Positions 7,797-16,984 of a DNA stretch of 64,000 nt are shown here, in pieces (position 1 is the stretch's first letter; each line of letters opens with the position of its first letter). Location: contig CBDDKS010000006.1 in the NCBI GenBank assembly GCA_965230335.1, forward strand, positions 2,046,001 through 2,110,000, in the 5' to 3' direction. The notes under the pieces were generated by a model. The model searched no databases, had not been told where the DNA came from, and saw only the letters and a program-made list of their open reading frames with translations. A program made the translations under genes and the position numbers. This DNA comes from CBDDKS01 sp965230335 (GTDB taxonomy: Bacteria; Pseudomonadota; Gammaproteobacteria; Enterobacterales; Kangiellaceae).

Positions 7797-10748
7797 TTAG
7801 GGTGCATAACTGAATTGTAAATAGTATTGTTTACCTAGTGCACCATAGGTAGATTCTAAATCGAGCGCATAGACTGTGGGTGTGGGTTCTTTATCAAAAA
7901 GGTTATTGACGCCTAACGCAATGGTCCAATGGTTAGGTGTCCAGGCAACTTGTAAATCGTGTTGACTGGCACCACCAATCTTTGACGGGCCAAAGGTTTC
8001 TGCGGTTTCCCCTATAAAACGGTCATACAGCTTTTGTTCTCCAATAAAGGTGGTTAACCAATGAATATTGAAAGTATTGATTTGAGTGTTGAGACTAATA
8101 TGATGGCGCCATTTAGGAAATAAAGTTTCACCTGTAAAGTCATCTCTTTCGTTGCTTCCAGCAAAAGGTTGATCATCATTTCTGATAAGACGCGTGGCAT
8201 TCCAGGATAATTCGATATTGGCCTTACCTAATGTATGATGTGTATAAAGTTGATAATCAATGGCTTTATAACTGAATTTCTGCACATTAACGGGTTGCAA
8301 TAAAAACTGATTAATTTCCAATGTGGTTGTATCCCGATTAATGAGTGCACAAAAAGGATTATTTAAATTAGGCGCTAAATAACAGCGATTAATGATTTCC
8401 TGAACACCGGGTGCGCGGATGGCATCTTTGACATCAATATTAATATAATCCATGGACAGTTCTAAAGAAGAGAAAGGTTGAAAAGTGATACCTAAAATTT
8501 GCGTATCTGTATGTTCTGCCTCTAAATCAGGATTTCCGGCAATATTACCTGGCAGACTGGCGGTTTGTAAAAAACTAAAGGTGTTGGTGTCGATACCTTC
8601 AGCCTGACAATTATTCATAATACGAATTTGTTGTTCACTGGTGAACAAAGCGATTTGCTCCATATCACAAGGGTCATCAAAAAATTCAAATGTTTGCTGA
8701 GGCGCTGAGAAAAGTTCTCCAATATTGGGCGCTCTTAATGCTTGGGATTTTGTAAAGCGAGCTGTTAATAGGGGTAAGGGTTGGTAAACAAAGCCCCATT
8801 TCCAGGAAAGATCGCTACCGACCGAACTGTAATCAGCATAACGTAATGCAAGGTGTGTTTGTAATGTTTGTACACCTGATTGGTTTTTGATTAAAGGTGC
8901 ATTCACTTCAGCAAAGATTTCATTGACATCAAAGTGATTGGATTGTGGTATTTCCTGATTGCTAAAGGTGCGGCCCGTTTGTAATAGCGCTTCCGGTTTT
9001 AGAGCGCTGGCTTCCCGACGATATTCTGCACCCAGAGCAAAACCAATATCTCCGGCAGGCAGAGTGATATCAAAATCACTGCTACGACCGGAAGTGACAA
9101 AAGTGATGACCCGTTGATCAAGTTGATGATTGCTTTGGGTATTTCTGACAATATAGTTTCTTGCTGCATCAGAAATGGGATGAATACCTAAAATATTAAC
9201 TGGTGTACAACCGACGGCATCAGCACCAAAAAAACTGGGGTCACGACAGATAATATTGCCATTGCCGTCATCAACAGCATCAATGGCAGCTGATAAATTA
9301 TCCGTTAGAATATCATTTAAATGTGTAATGGTTGATTTGGTTCTTCCTAAATTAAAAGAAAGATCAAAGTTTAATGTGTTGTTGAACCATTGACCGGTTA
9401 ATCCGCTTACCCAATGTAATGTACGGCGTTCAGCACGATCCCCTCGTCGTTGTAACTGGCCATTATCCCTGTCAATGAAGATCTCTGTGACACCTTCGTT
9501 TTGCATCAAGGTTGCCAGATCAGAAGGAATAAAAGGGTTATCATTGGTAATTAATTCTCCTTCAATAAAGCCTGGGCTAAATCGATCTTCAGTAAATGAA
9601 TCCACCCATTTAAGGTGACTGTATAGGTTTAATGTATGATTTAAATTAAAATGAAAAGAAGAATGAAGAATATTTCTACGGCCTTCAGGTTGCAGTTGCC
9701 CAAAGTTTCTAAAATTAAGACCACGTCCACCAGAAGCGAAGGTGCCATCAATATTACTGCCAAAGTCGTGAAGGATTAATTCATTATTTTCGTTGAAGGT
9801 ATAGGTTTCCGAAAGTCCATAAACCACACCTCGGGGGTTAGAAAAAATAAAGCGTTGGTTATCAATCAGAATATTATCAGCAATGCCATCATTATTATTA
9901 GGGATGCCATTATCAATAATGCCTGTGTCATTTTGATTTTCTGCAAACCAAAATGCTTGAGCGGAACGACGTCGACTATTTTGTGAAACCGCATCAAATG
10001 AACGGTGGCTGGCATGCAATGTAATATTGCCTTTTTCATTTAATGATGTTCCCCAGGAGACAGCAAGATGCTGAGTTTTTCCATCATTATCATCAGTAGA
10101 ACTGGTTTGTGCATCAAACAGTACATGCTCGAGATCATCTTTCAGAATAATATTCATTACACCTGCTATAGCATCAGAACCATAAATAGCTGAGTGGCCG
10201 CCCGTTGTAATTTCTATTCGATCAACCAATTGTGTTGGGATGTTTTCCAGATCAACGCTGGCCATACCTTCTATAGTGCCCACATGACGCTTGCCATTGA
10301 CTAAAATCAGCGTTCTTTCACTGCCTAAATCCCGCAAGTTAGCCAGGCTCACGCCAGGAAAGTCAGATACTTCGGTGGATGATAGTGAAGTGAGCCCCAC
10401 TTGTGGCAATCGTTTTAAAGCATCCATCACACTGATAGCGCCGGTTCTGATTAATAAGCTGCTATCAATCGTGGTTTGAGCTGTGCTTTTGTCATTATGA
10501 GATTGAGGAATATGAGAGCCGGTAATAATTAAATCGTGTGACTTGTCTTCCGTTGGATGCGAACTTTGTGCAGACAGGTGACTACTGGCGGTTAATAAAG
10601 CCATAAAATAAAATATTGGTTTGGTGCATAAATACATGATCACCAGACACTTTGATACCAAATATTGGAAAAATAGGGATATCGTTTTTTTTGCAGAAGA
10701 GATTAAAGAGCGTTTCCAAAGGGAATGAGATGTGCTCAGCGTTCGCAT
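7797..10748 (-). CDS. TonB-dependent outer-membrane receptor
   Basis: 22-stranded outer-membrane transporter energised by TonB; substrate unknown. The plug domain follows a DLIITGSHIPQ segment that resembles a TonB box and includes VMDALKRLPQVG, LANLRDLGSERTLILVNGKR, DLENIPTQLVDRIEI and GGHSAIYGSDAIAGVMNIIL, close to the TonB receptors common in Xanthomonas-, Caulobacter- and Alteromonas-type genomes. The barrel ends with LGVNNLFDKEP and YYLQFSYAP. The start is ambiguous. From 10748 the N-terminus has about 37 residues ahead of a good signal peptide, while an ATG at 10637 (MYLCTKPIFYFMALLTASS) gives a cleaner one and has GGTGAT before it. No linked transporter or regulator suggests a ligand. 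Confidence 0.9.
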   Translation of the reverse strand: MRTLSTSHSLWKRSLISSAKKTISLFFQYLVSKCLVIMYLCTKPIFYFMALLTASSHLSAQSSHPTEDKSHDLIITGSHIPQSHNDKSTAQTTIDSSLLIRTGAISVMDALKRLPQVGLTSLSSTEVSDFPGVSLANLRDLGSERTLILVNGKRHVGTIEGMASVDLENIPTQLVDRIEITTGGHSAIYGSDAIAGVMNIILKDDLEHVLFDAQTSSTDDNDGKTQHLAVSWGTSLNEKGNITLHASHRSFDAVSQNSRRRSAQAFWFAENQNDTGIIDNGIPNNNDGIADNILIDNQRFIFSNPRGVVYGLSETYTFNENNELILHDFGSNIDGTFASGGRGLNFRNFGQLQPEGRRNILHSSFHFNLNHTLNLYSHLKWVDSFTEDRFSPGFIEGELITNDNPFIPSDLATLMQNEGVTEIFIDRDNGQLQRRGDRAERRTLHWVSGLTGQWFNNTLNFDLSFNLGRTKSTITHLNDILTDNLSAAIDAVDDGNGNIICRDPSFFGADAVGCTPVNILGIHPISDAARNYIVRNTQSNHQLDQRVITFVTSGRSSDFDITLPAGDIGFALGAEYRREASALKPEALLQTGRTFSNQEIPQSNHFDVNEIFAEVNAPLIKNQSGVQTLQTHLALRYADYSSVGSDLSWKWGFVYQPLPLLTARFTKSQALRAPNIGELFSAPQQTFEFFDDPCDMEQIALFTSEQQIRIMNNCQAEGIDTNTFSFLQTASLPGNIAGNPDLEAEHTDTQILGITFQPFSSLELSMDYINIDVKDAIRAPGVQEIINRCYLAPNLNNPFCALINRDTTTLEINQFLLQPVNVQKFSYKAIDYQLYTHHTLGKANIELSWNATRLIRNDDQPFAGSNERDDFTGETLFPKWRHHISLNTQINTFNIHWLTTFIGEQKLYDRFIGETAETFGPSKIGGASQHDLQVAWTPNHWTIALGVNNLFDKEPTPTVYALDLESTYGALGKQYYLQFSYAP

Positions 10749-10899
10749 AGATTACGCCTTAGTGTTTTGCTTGGGGTTGAATGGAGTCAGTCCGTAAATG
10801 TCTGTAAATCGGTCATATTATTGCATATATACGATAAATGATGCGAGTCTTTTGGCAGGATATTTGACTAAAAAATAAGCATACTTATTTCCAGAAATC

Positions 10900-10932
10900 A
10901 GGTTATTCACCTCGTGTTAATGTGGATAACCT
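10900..10932. promoter_or_regulatory. Inverted repeat made of DnaA-box-like sequences upstream of ribBA
   Basis: AGGTTATTCAC (10900-10910) and GTGGATAACCT (10922-10932) form an 11-base inverted repeat with one mismatch around an 11-base spacer. The right arm contains a perfect DnaA box on the minus strand (TTATCCACA, 10921-10929), and the left arm a near match (TTATTCACC). It ends about 20 bases before the ribBA -10 box. Whether DnaA binds is inferred from the sequence only. Confidence 0.45.
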
Positions 10933-10952
10933 GTGATTCAAAGAGACGAGCC

Positions 10953-10961
10953 TGTTATAAT
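10953..10961 (+). promoter_or_regulatory. Extended -10 promoter for ribBA
   Basis: TGTTATAAT is a consensus TATAAT preceded by the TGn extension. It lies 37 bases upstream of the ribBA GTG. No good -35 hexamer is seen at 17 bases, which is usual for extended -10 promoters. No RFN/FMN riboswitch was recognised between it and ribBA. Confidence 0.55.
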
Positions 10962-10997
10962 GGCTGGATTTTCAATAAGTTGAATATGAGTTAATTT

Positions 10998-12116
10998 GTG
11001 GCATTCAGTTCGATACCCGATTTATTAGAAGAGCTTCGTCATGGTCGTATGATCATACTGATGGATGATGAAGATCGTGAAAACGAAGGTGATTTGTTGA
11101 TGGCGGCCAGCCATGTCAAACCCGAAGATATTAACTTTATGGCGCAATATGGTAGAGGGCTCATTTGCCTAACACTGGAGAAATCCCGGTGTGAACAATT
11201 GGATCTGGAATTAATGGTCAACCGAAATTCTGCCCGCTTTTCAACGGCATTTACCACCTCTATTGAGGCTGCTGAAGGGGTAACAACGGGTATTTCCGCA
11301 GCGGATAGAGCCAAAACTATTCAAGCCGCTGTAGCAGAAAACGCTATACCCAGTGATTTGGTTCAACCCGGCCATATTTTTCCATTAATGGCTCAACCTG
11401 GTGGGGTGTTAAGCCGCGCAGGGCATACAGAAGCCGGATGTGATATGGCTCGCATGGCTGGTTTGAAACCTGCGGCGGTTATTGTTGAAATTTTAAATGA
11501 AGACGGTACTATGGCGCGTCGCCCGGACTTGGAGCAATTTGCCAAGCGACATCAGCTAAAAATGGGAAATATTGCTGATTTAATCAAATATCGGGCACTG
11601 AATGAAAAAACAGTACAGCAGGTGGCTCATTGTCATTGGCCAACAGGTTACGGTGACTTTGAGTTATATGCCTTCCAGGATGGTATTGATGACTGTCTGC
11701 ATTATGCTTTGGTAAAAGGTGATTTAAACCCTGAGGAACCGACGTTGGTTCGTGTTCATGTTACAGACAGATTTGCTGATTTAATGGCACAGAAACGTGG
11801 TCAGGTTGCGAGTTGGTCTCTGGACCATGCCATTCAATATATCAGTCAGCAAAAGTCCGGGGTGATTGTCATTTTGGACAAGCAGGAATCAACACAAGGC
11901 ATGTTGGCGCGTATGCAGCAATTTGCAGCCGAAGATCAAGGGGCACAGCCACAGCATTATCGGACAGATGGCTTGAGGCGTATTGGTATCGGTTCTCAGA
12001 TTTTAGTAGAACTCGGGGTGCATAAAATTCGATTACTCAGTCCCAAAAAGAAATATTACGCGCTTTCCGGTTTCAACCTCGAAATAGTCGACTATATTGA
12101 AGACAGTGAATGGTAG
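10998..12116 (+). CDS. ribBA: 3,4-dihydroxy-2-butanone-4-phosphate synthase with a degenerate GTP cyclohydrolase II domain
   Basis: Makes the four-carbon riboflavin precursor from ribulose 5-phosphate. The N-terminal DHBP synthase domain (about 1-200) is intact: DDEDRENEGDL, GRGLICL, TGISAADRAKTI and PGHIFPL...GHTEAGCDMARMAG. The C-terminal half (about 205-372) has the GTP cyclohydrolase II fold remnants (VRVHVTDRF, YRTDGLRRIGIGSQIL, RLLSPKKKYYALSGF) but lacks the zinc-binding cysteine cluster, so the ribA step is probably done by a separate enzyme. This split is known in many gammaproteobacteria. The start is GTG 10998. It leads a riboflavin/nusB/thiL cluster. Confidence 0.93.
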   Translation: MAFSSIPDLLEELRHGRMIILMDDEDRENEGDLLMAASHVKPEDINFMAQYGRGLICLTLEKSRCEQLDLELMVNRNSARFSTAFTTSIEAAEGVTTGISAADRAKTIQAAVAENAIPSDLVQPGHIFPLMAQPGGVLSRAGHTEAGCDMARMAGLKPAAVIVEILNEDGTMARRPDLEQFAKRHQLKMGNIADLIKYRALNEKTVQQVAHCHWPTGYGDFELYAFQDGIDDCLHYALVKGDLNPEEPTLVRVHVTDRFADLMAQKRGQVASWSLDHAIQYISQQKSGVIVILDKQESTQGMLARMQQFAAEDQGAQPQHYRTDGLRRIGIGSQILVELGVHKIRLLSPKKKYYALSGFNLEIVDYIEDSEW

Positions 12117-12147
12117 CTATCTATTTAATCATGCCAGTGACCTGGGT

Positions 12148-12169
12148 TTTCCAGGGTTCTGGAAAGTTT
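12148..12169 (+). terminator. Weak terminator-like hairpin after ribBA
   Basis: TTTCCAG-GGTT-CTGGAAA (7-bp stem, 4-base loop, 12148-12165) is followed by GTTTT. It lies 31 bases after the ribBA stop. The stem is short and the T-run weak, so termination would be partial. Confidence 0.35.
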
Positions 12170-12179
12170 TCCATCCATA

Positions 12180-12239
12180 AGGGGTTGTTTATCTTTTACA
12201 AAGTTAACAGGTGTAAACTATAAAAGATAAACAGCCCCT
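12180..12239. repeat. Long inverted repeat between ribBA and ribH, a palindromic copy of a dispersed repeat
   Basis: Arms of 19 bases at 12180-12198 and 12221-12239 (TAAAAGATAAACAGCCCCT and its complement) match at 18 of 19 positions, with the exception a possible G-U pair, around a 22-base loop. The right arm shares the 19-base stretch AACTATAAAAGATAAACAG (12216-12234) exactly with 26112-26130 after tsaD. As RNA it would form a strong stem-loop 18 bases before ribH, so it could also act as an attenuator or a processing site. Confidence 0.75.
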
Positions 12240-12257
12240 ACTATTAGGATTCGTTTA

Positions 12258-12725
12258 ATGAACACATATGAAGGTCAGTTAGTGGCACATCAAGCAAAAT
12301 TTGCGATTATTGTGTCTCGTTTTAATAGCTTTGTCGTTGACAGTTTACTCAATGGTGCGTTAGATGCTTTGAAACGACATGGTATTCAGGATGATCATAT
12401 TGATATTTTTCGTGTACCTGGTGCTTTTGAAATGTCGATTGCAGCACAGCGGGTGGCGCAGACCAAACGATACCAGGCCATGATTGCTTTGGGTGCGGTT
12501 ATACGGGGTGGCACGCCTCATTTTGAATATGTGGCAGGTGAATGCGCAAAAGGATTGGCACAGGTGTCATTGGCAGCAGATATTCCTATCAGTTTTGGTG
12601 TATTGACTGTCGATACGATAGAACAGGCCATAGAACGTGCGGGCACCAAATCAGGTAATAAAGGTGCTGAGGCGGCATTATCTGCACTGGAGATGGTTCA
12701 TTTATTGGATTCAATCCATTCATGA
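12258..12725 (+). CDS. ribH: 6,7-dimethyl-8-ribityllumazine synthase
   Basis: Penultimate riboflavin enzyme, which joins the ribBA product to the ribitylamino-uracil and assembles as pentamers or a 60-mer shell. Visible motifs are FNSFVVDSLLNGALDALKRHG, VPGAFEMSIAAQ, the substrate-binding ALGAVIRGGTPHFEYV (which holds the catalytic His) and FGVLTVDTIEQAIERAGTKSGNKG. The length of 155 aa is normal. Its TGA overlaps the nusB ATG (ATGA), a standard ribH-nusB coupling. Confidence 0.97.
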   Translation: MNTYEGQLVAHQAKFAIIVSRFNSFVVDSLLNGALDALKRHGIQDDHIDIFRVPGAFEMSIAAQRVAQTKRYQAMIALGAVIRGGTPHFEYVAGECAKGLAQVSLAADIPISFGVLTVDTIEQAIERAGTKSGNKGAEAALSALEMVHLLDSIHS

Positions 12726-13144
12726 TGAGTCCCTCTATGCGACGTCGGGCACGTCGCAGTGTCATGCAGGCACTGTATCAATGGCAGCTGTCGGATAATG
12801 AGCCACAATCTATCGTTGATCAATTCCTTGGATTGCTGAATCCTAAAAAAGTTGATATTGACTATTTTCAACTGGGTTTTCAGGGAACTTTAGCGTCTCT
12901 TGGCAACATTGATGAGCAAATGGCACCTTACCTCGATAGAGATATACAACAGGTTGATCCCGTTGAAAGAGCCATTTTAAGATTAGCCACATGGGAACTC
13001 TGTGATCGTATTGATGTCCCATACAAAGTGGTGATTAATGAAGCTTTGGAGTTGGCAAAAAGCTTTGGTGCGGAAGATGGTCACAAATATGTCAATGGCG
13101 TATTAGATAAATTAGCCAGAAAAATACGTACTTCAGAGATATAG
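12722..13144 (+). CDS. nusB: Transcription antitermination factor NusB
   Basis: All-helical RNA-binding protein that, with NusE/S10, recognises boxA in rRNA leaders and prevents early termination. Marks are RRRARRSVMQALYQWQLS at the N-terminus and RAILRLATWEL, VPYKVVINEALELAKSFG and YVNGVLDKLAR in the C-terminal half. The length of 140 aa is typical. The start ATG overlaps the ribH stop by four bases. Confidence 0.96.
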   Translation: MMSPSMRRRARRSVMQALYQWQLSDNEPQSIVDQFLGLLNPKKVDIDYFQLGFQGTLASLGNIDEQMAPYLDRDIQQVDPVERAILRLATWELCDRIDVPYKVVINEALELAKSFGAEDGHKYVNGVLDKLARKIRTSEI

Positions 13145-13262
13145 TCTGTGTTTCAGGGTGAACAATAAATAAACCCTAATGCGCTATTTCAATGTTTATT
13201 AAAAATAGCAGTATCCCTATTTATTTGTCAGCAGATGAAGTGCTGCAAGCAGGTCAAAAATA

Positions 13263-14333
13263 ATGATGTCCGATGATTCCAGGAATCATGACTTGAGTGA
13301 TGATTCATTATCTGAGTTTGATATTATTCAAACCTTCTTTAATCGTTCTTTACCAGCACATCAAGCGGTCTATTGTGATTTGGATCGACAAAGACCGGAT
13401 GTTGCTTTGGGTGTCGGTGATGATTGTGCGTTGCTGAGAGTGCCTCCCGGACAATCCCTCGCTGTTTCAATGGATACTTTGGTTGAAGGTGTTCACTTTC
13501 CTGAAAGTATGGCACCTGAAGATTTGTCCCATAAAGCCTTGATGGTGAATTTAAGTGATTTGGCAGCCATGGGGGCTGAACCTGCATGGGTGACTTTGTC
13601 ATTGACATTGCCCAAAGTGGATAAAGCATGGCTTCAGGCATTTAGTGATTCCTTTTATGAAGTGTTACATCACTTCCAAGTACAGCTTGTCGGTGGTGAT
13701 ATGACATCAGGTCCTCTAAGTGTCACTGTGCAGGTGCATGGTTTTGTGCCGGAAGATGGCGCATTGAAACGACAGGGTGCACAGGTGGGTGATTTAATTT
13801 GTGTCACAGGTGCTTTAGGAAAGGGTGCACTGGGTTTGATGTTAGAGCAAAAGCAATTGGAACCTAAGCAGTTTGGCGATAATTGGGCGCTCTTTTTTGA
13901 AGACTGGCTGACGCATTATCGCCGCCCTACGGCGCAGGTTGCTGCTGGCATCGTACTCCGACGATTTGCAACATCGGCGATTGATGTTTCTGATGGATTA
14001 ATAGCGGATTTAGCGCATATTTGTCGTGTGAGTGGGGTCAGCGCATTGATTGACACCAAAGATTTGCCATTGGCCGGAAAGGGATGTGATGCAGACTCAG
14101 AAACTCTGTTCATTGATGCCGCCCTGGCAGGAGGCGATGATTATGAGTTGTGTTTTACCTTAAATGAAGTGTATGCCGATAAAGCCATGTCAGAGTTAGA
14201 AGCGGTGGGTGTGAAAGCCCATGTCATAGGTCGCATACAAAGTAAATCGGGTGTGCAGGTGATGCGTCATGGAGCAGTTTATACGCCGAAGTATGCAGGT
14301 TTTGATCATTTTAAGAAGGCATCATCCAAGTAA
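13263..14333 (+). CDS. thiL: Thiamine-monophosphate kinase
   Basis: Phosphorylates thiamine monophosphate to the active cofactor thiamine diphosphate. It has the PurM-like ATP-binding fold: GVGDDCALL, SMDTLVEGVHFP, VNLSDLAAMGAEPAWVTLSL, VGGDMTSGP, CVTGALGKGALGL, AIDVSDGLIADLAHI and GGDDYELCFT. At 356 aa it is slightly long because of an acidic N-terminal extension of about 17 residues before SEFDIIQTFF. The 118-base gap after nusB keeps it in the usual ribH-nusB-thiL order; pgpA, the frequent next gene, is missing here. Confidence 0.96.
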   Translation: MMSDDSRNHDLSDDSLSEFDIIQTFFNRSLPAHQAVYCDLDRQRPDVALGVGDDCALLRVPPGQSLAVSMDTLVEGVHFPESMAPEDLSHKALMVNLSDLAAMGAEPAWVTLSLTLPKVDKAWLQAFSDSFYEVLHHFQVQLVGGDMTSGPLSVTVQVHGFVPEDGALKRQGAQVGDLICVTGALGKGALGLMLEQKQLEPKQFGDNWALFFEDWLTHYRRPTAQVAAGIVLRRFATSAIDVSDGLIADLAHICRVSGVSALIDTKDLPLAGKGCDADSETLFIDAALAGGDDYELCFTLNEVYADKAMSELEAVGVKAHVIGRIQSKSGVQVMRHGAVYTPKYAGFDHFKKASSK

Positions 14334-14420
14334 AGCGCTATACTTGTTTTTTTTGAATAAGCATTAAAAAAACCATATTGAATAATAAACAGCCTCATCA
14401 TCAAGTTGCAAAAGAATATC

Positions 14421-14438
14421 TTGGCATGATTCATGCTT
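14421..14438 (+). promoter_or_regulatory. Sigma-54 promoter of glnA
   Basis: TTGGCATGATTCATGCTT has the invariant GG and GC elements with the required 10 bases between them, close to the TGGCAC-N5-TTGC consensus. It ends 53 bases before the glnA ATG. NtrC, the expected activator, is encoded downstream. No convincing NtrC enhancer (GCACC-N5-GGTGC type) was seen upstream in the thiL-glnA gap. Confidence 0.75.
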
Positions 14439-14491
14439 TAGATGATGCTGTTTAATTGAAATACTCACCATTAAAATGACTGGAGAAAACT

Positions 14492-15901
14492 ATGTCCGTT
14501 GAATCTGTACTTGAGACACTGTCTGAAAATGATATTAAGTTTGTTGATTTACGCTTTACTGATACCAAAGGTAAAGAACAGCATGTCTCTATTCCTGTTT
14601 CTCAGGTGGATTCTGATTTTTTATCAGAGGGGAAAATGTTTGATGGTTCATCCATTGCTGGATGGAAGGGAATTAATGAGTCCGATATGGTATTAATGCC
14701 CGATTGTGATACAGCAGTGATTGATCCCTTTTGTGATGATGCCACTTTGAATTTGCGGTGTGATGTACTTGATCCAACAACGATGCAGGGTTATGACCGG
14801 GATCCTCGCTCCATAGCCCGACGAGCAGAAGACTATATGCGCTCAACAGGTATTGCCGATGAAGCTTATTTTGGCCCTGAGCCAGAGTTTTTCCTGTTTG
14901 ACGATGTACGTTATCGTACCGATATGAAAGGCTCTTTTTATGAAATTGACTCCGAAGAAGCCGCCTGGAATTCAGATAAACGTTATGAAGATGGTAATGT
15001 TGCCCATAGACCACGAGTCAAAGGCGGCTATTTTCCAGTACCTCCTGTAGATTCTTCACAGGATATTCGTTCACAAATGTGTTTGATTTTGGAAGAAATG
15101 GGTATTGAAACCGAAGCACACCACCATGAAGTTGCTACAGCCAATCAAAATGAACTGGCAACACGATTTAATACTTTAATGAAAAAAGCAGATGAATTGC
15201 AGGTATTAAAATACGTTGTACATAATGTGGCTCATGGTTATGGTAAAACAGCCACTTTTATGCCCAAGCCTGTTGTGGGTGATAATGGCAGTGGCATGCA
15301 TTGTCATCAGTCACTCAGTAAAGATGGACAAAATGTGTTTTCTGGCAATAAATATGGTGGCTTGTCGGAAGATGCTTTATTTTATATTGGTGGCATTATT
15401 AAACATGCTCGGGCTATCAATGCATTAGCCAATGCATCAACCAACAGTTATAAGCGTTTGATACCAGGATTTGAAGCGCCTGTTATGCTCGCTTACTCTG
15501 CAAGAAACAGAAGTGCTTCTATACGTATTCCTTATGTGACCAGCGCTAAAGCACGGCGTATTGAGGTGCGTTTCCCTGATCCGACAGCAAATCCTTATTT
15601 GGCCTTTTCGGCGATGTTGATGGCTGGGTTGGATGGTATAAAAAATAAACTTCATCCAGGCGATGCCATGGATAAAGACTTATATGATTTACCTCCTGAA
15701 GAGGCGAGTGAAATCCCAACGGTGGCAACATCATTTGAACAAGCACTGAACGCATTAAATGAGGACAGAGACTTTCTAACCGCTGGTGGTGTGTTTAGTA
15801 ATGACTTTATCGATTCCTATATTCAATTAAAACAGGAAGAAGTGGATGCTCTGAACGTAACCACACATCCTTTAGAGTTTGAAATGTATTACAGTGTATA
15901 A
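14492..15901 (+). CDS. glnA: Glutamine synthetase, type I
   Basis: Dodecameric enzyme that makes glutamine from glutamate, ammonia and ATP, the centre of nitrogen assimilation. Visible are MFDGSSIAGWKGINESDM, the catalytic GPEPEFFLFD, the ATP region KYVVHNVAHGYGKTATFMPK followed by GSGMHCHQS, and the NRSASIRIP segment. The DLYDLPPEE motif near residue 395 contains the tyrosine that GlnE adenylylates, so activity is probably tuned by covalent modification. The length of 469 aa fits GSI-beta. It is preceded by a sigma-54 promoter and followed by a strong terminator. Confidence 0.98.
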   Translation: MSVESVLETLSENDIKFVDLRFTDTKGKEQHVSIPVSQVDSDFLSEGKMFDGSSIAGWKGINESDMVLMPDCDTAVIDPFCDDATLNLRCDVLDPTTMQGYDRDPRSIARRAEDYMRSTGIADEAYFGPEPEFFLFDDVRYRTDMKGSFYEIDSEEAAWNSDKRYEDGNVAHRPRVKGGYFPVPPVDSSQDIRSQMCLILEEMGIETEAHHHEVATANQNELATRFNTLMKKADELQVLKYVVHNVAHGYGKTATFMPKPVVGDNGSGMHCHQSLSKDGQNVFSGNKYGGLSEDALFYIGGIIKHARAINALANASTNSYKRLIPGFEAPVMLAYSARNRSASIRIPYVTSAKARRIEVRFPDPTANPYLAFSAMLMAGLDGIKNKLHPGDAMDKDLYDLPPEEASEIPTVATSFEQALNALNEDRDFLTAGGVFSNDFIDSYIQLKQEEVDALNVTTHPLEFEMYYSV

Positions 15902-15966
15902 ACCACAGATGACGCCAGGTAATGTATTGATTAAAAAATAATTTTTAAGTAAATACTTACTTTCGT

Positions 15967-15995
15967 GAAAAAGGCCTTTTTATAAGGCCTTTTTC
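15967..15995 (+). terminator. Rho-independent terminator after glnA
   Basis: GAAAAAGGCCTT (15967-15978) pairs perfectly with AAGGCCTTTTTC (15984-15995) around a 5-base loop. The 3' arm supplies the T-run. It lies 66 bases after the glnA stop and isolates it from the following genes. Confidence 0.88.
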
Positions 15996-16143
15996 ATATG
16001 AAATCAAGCATGAATCGTTTTTATAGTAATGAAATCATTGAATGATGGCACTGTACTTATGATATAGAGTCCAATATATTAGGGTAGACCCTAGAGTAGT
16101 CAATCGGTAACAAGAGCTTGAACTGAGCTCACAGGAGTGAATC

Positions 16144-16818
16144 ATGCTATTTTTTAACCATCCTGGAGACAACATGATTAAAAGTATTCGCGTAAGAATC
16201 CATCACTTTTTGATGGGAACATTGTTTTGTACTTTAATGATTTCCGTCAATGCGCAAAAAGCAACGGAAAAAAAACAAGTCAAAAAACAGGAAGAAACTG
16301 AAGTTGTAAAAAAAGAGTTTTATACATGGAAAGATGAATATGGTGTTACTCATTTTTCTGATAAACCTCAAAAAGGCGCCCAAAAAGTAGAGATTGTTGA
16401 ACCAACAGTGATTGAATCTTTCCGACCTAAAGTGAAAGAAACGGAAGAATATGAGTCAATTAAGCAACCCTTTCCTCAGGGCAAAGAAGCGGGTAATCCT
16501 GATTTTGCACCAGCCCCCAAACTTGCTAAATTTTCAATCAGTCAACCTGCACATGATACTCAAATCGTTGCCAATGATGGCAAGGTTGAGGTCAGTATTG
16601 TTGCTGAACCTAAATCTGAAGCTTTTCAATATCGTTTGTTGATGGATCAAAAAATTGTCGCTCCTCTTCAGAAAGGTACGAAATTTGTCCTGAACAATGT
16701 TGAGAGAGGTACGCATACATTACAGGCCGAAGCTATTGATACTAAAGGCAACCTAAAACACAGAACCAAATCGATAAAGGTACATGTTTTTAGAGCATTT
16801 GCCAGACGATCCAATTAA
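16144..16818 (+). CDS. DUF4124 domain exported protein
   Basis: Envelope protein of unknown function. Its place between glnA and ntrB is a known arrangement in gammaproteobacteria. A DUF4124 domain (EFYTWKDEYGVTHFSDKP, about 50-70) follows a signal peptide and a Lys/Glu-rich segment. The C-terminal half (about 125-220) looks like an Ig-like beta-sandwich (SISQPAHDTQIVANDGKVEV, GTHTLQAEAIDTKGN). Two starts are possible: ATG 16144 with AGGAG seven bases away, and ATG 16174 with GGAG five bases away. The second gives the better signal peptide (IKSIRVRIHHFLMGTLFCTL). Confidence 0.85.
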   Translation: MLFFNHPGDNMIKSIRVRIHHFLMGTLFCTLMISVNAQKATEKKQVKKQEETEVVKKEFYTWKDEYGVTHFSDKPQKGAQKVEIVEPTVIESFRPKVKETEEYESIKQPFPQGKEAGNPDFAPAPKLAKFSISQPAHDTQIVANDGKVEVSIVAEPKSEAFQYRLLMDQKIVAPLQKGTKFVLNNVERGTHTLQAEAIDTKGNLKHRTKSIKVHVFRAFARRSN

Positions 16819-16984
16819 TAGAAGATCACGTTAGTAAAAGCCATGAGTAATGAAAGATTGTAGGTATTGGAAGGTTGTGGGTATTAGAAGATGGAGGTCA
16901 ATGGGACAGTGATTCTGCTTTAATTTTTTATGAATAGGATAATAAGGAAATGCACTTTTTTGGTTATTTTTCTATAAAATAGAC

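Noticed and set aside
10749..10997. FMN riboswitch upstream of ribBA
   Set aside because: The conserved RFN blocks (AGGG...CGGCGGT type) are absent; only a promoter and a DnaA-box inverted repeat were found.
14386..14456. Repeat copy and long inverted repeat in front of glnA
   Set aside because: ATAAACAGCCTCATC and GATGATGCTGTTTA pair imperfectly around the sigma-54 promoter; resemblance to the family is too short to claim.
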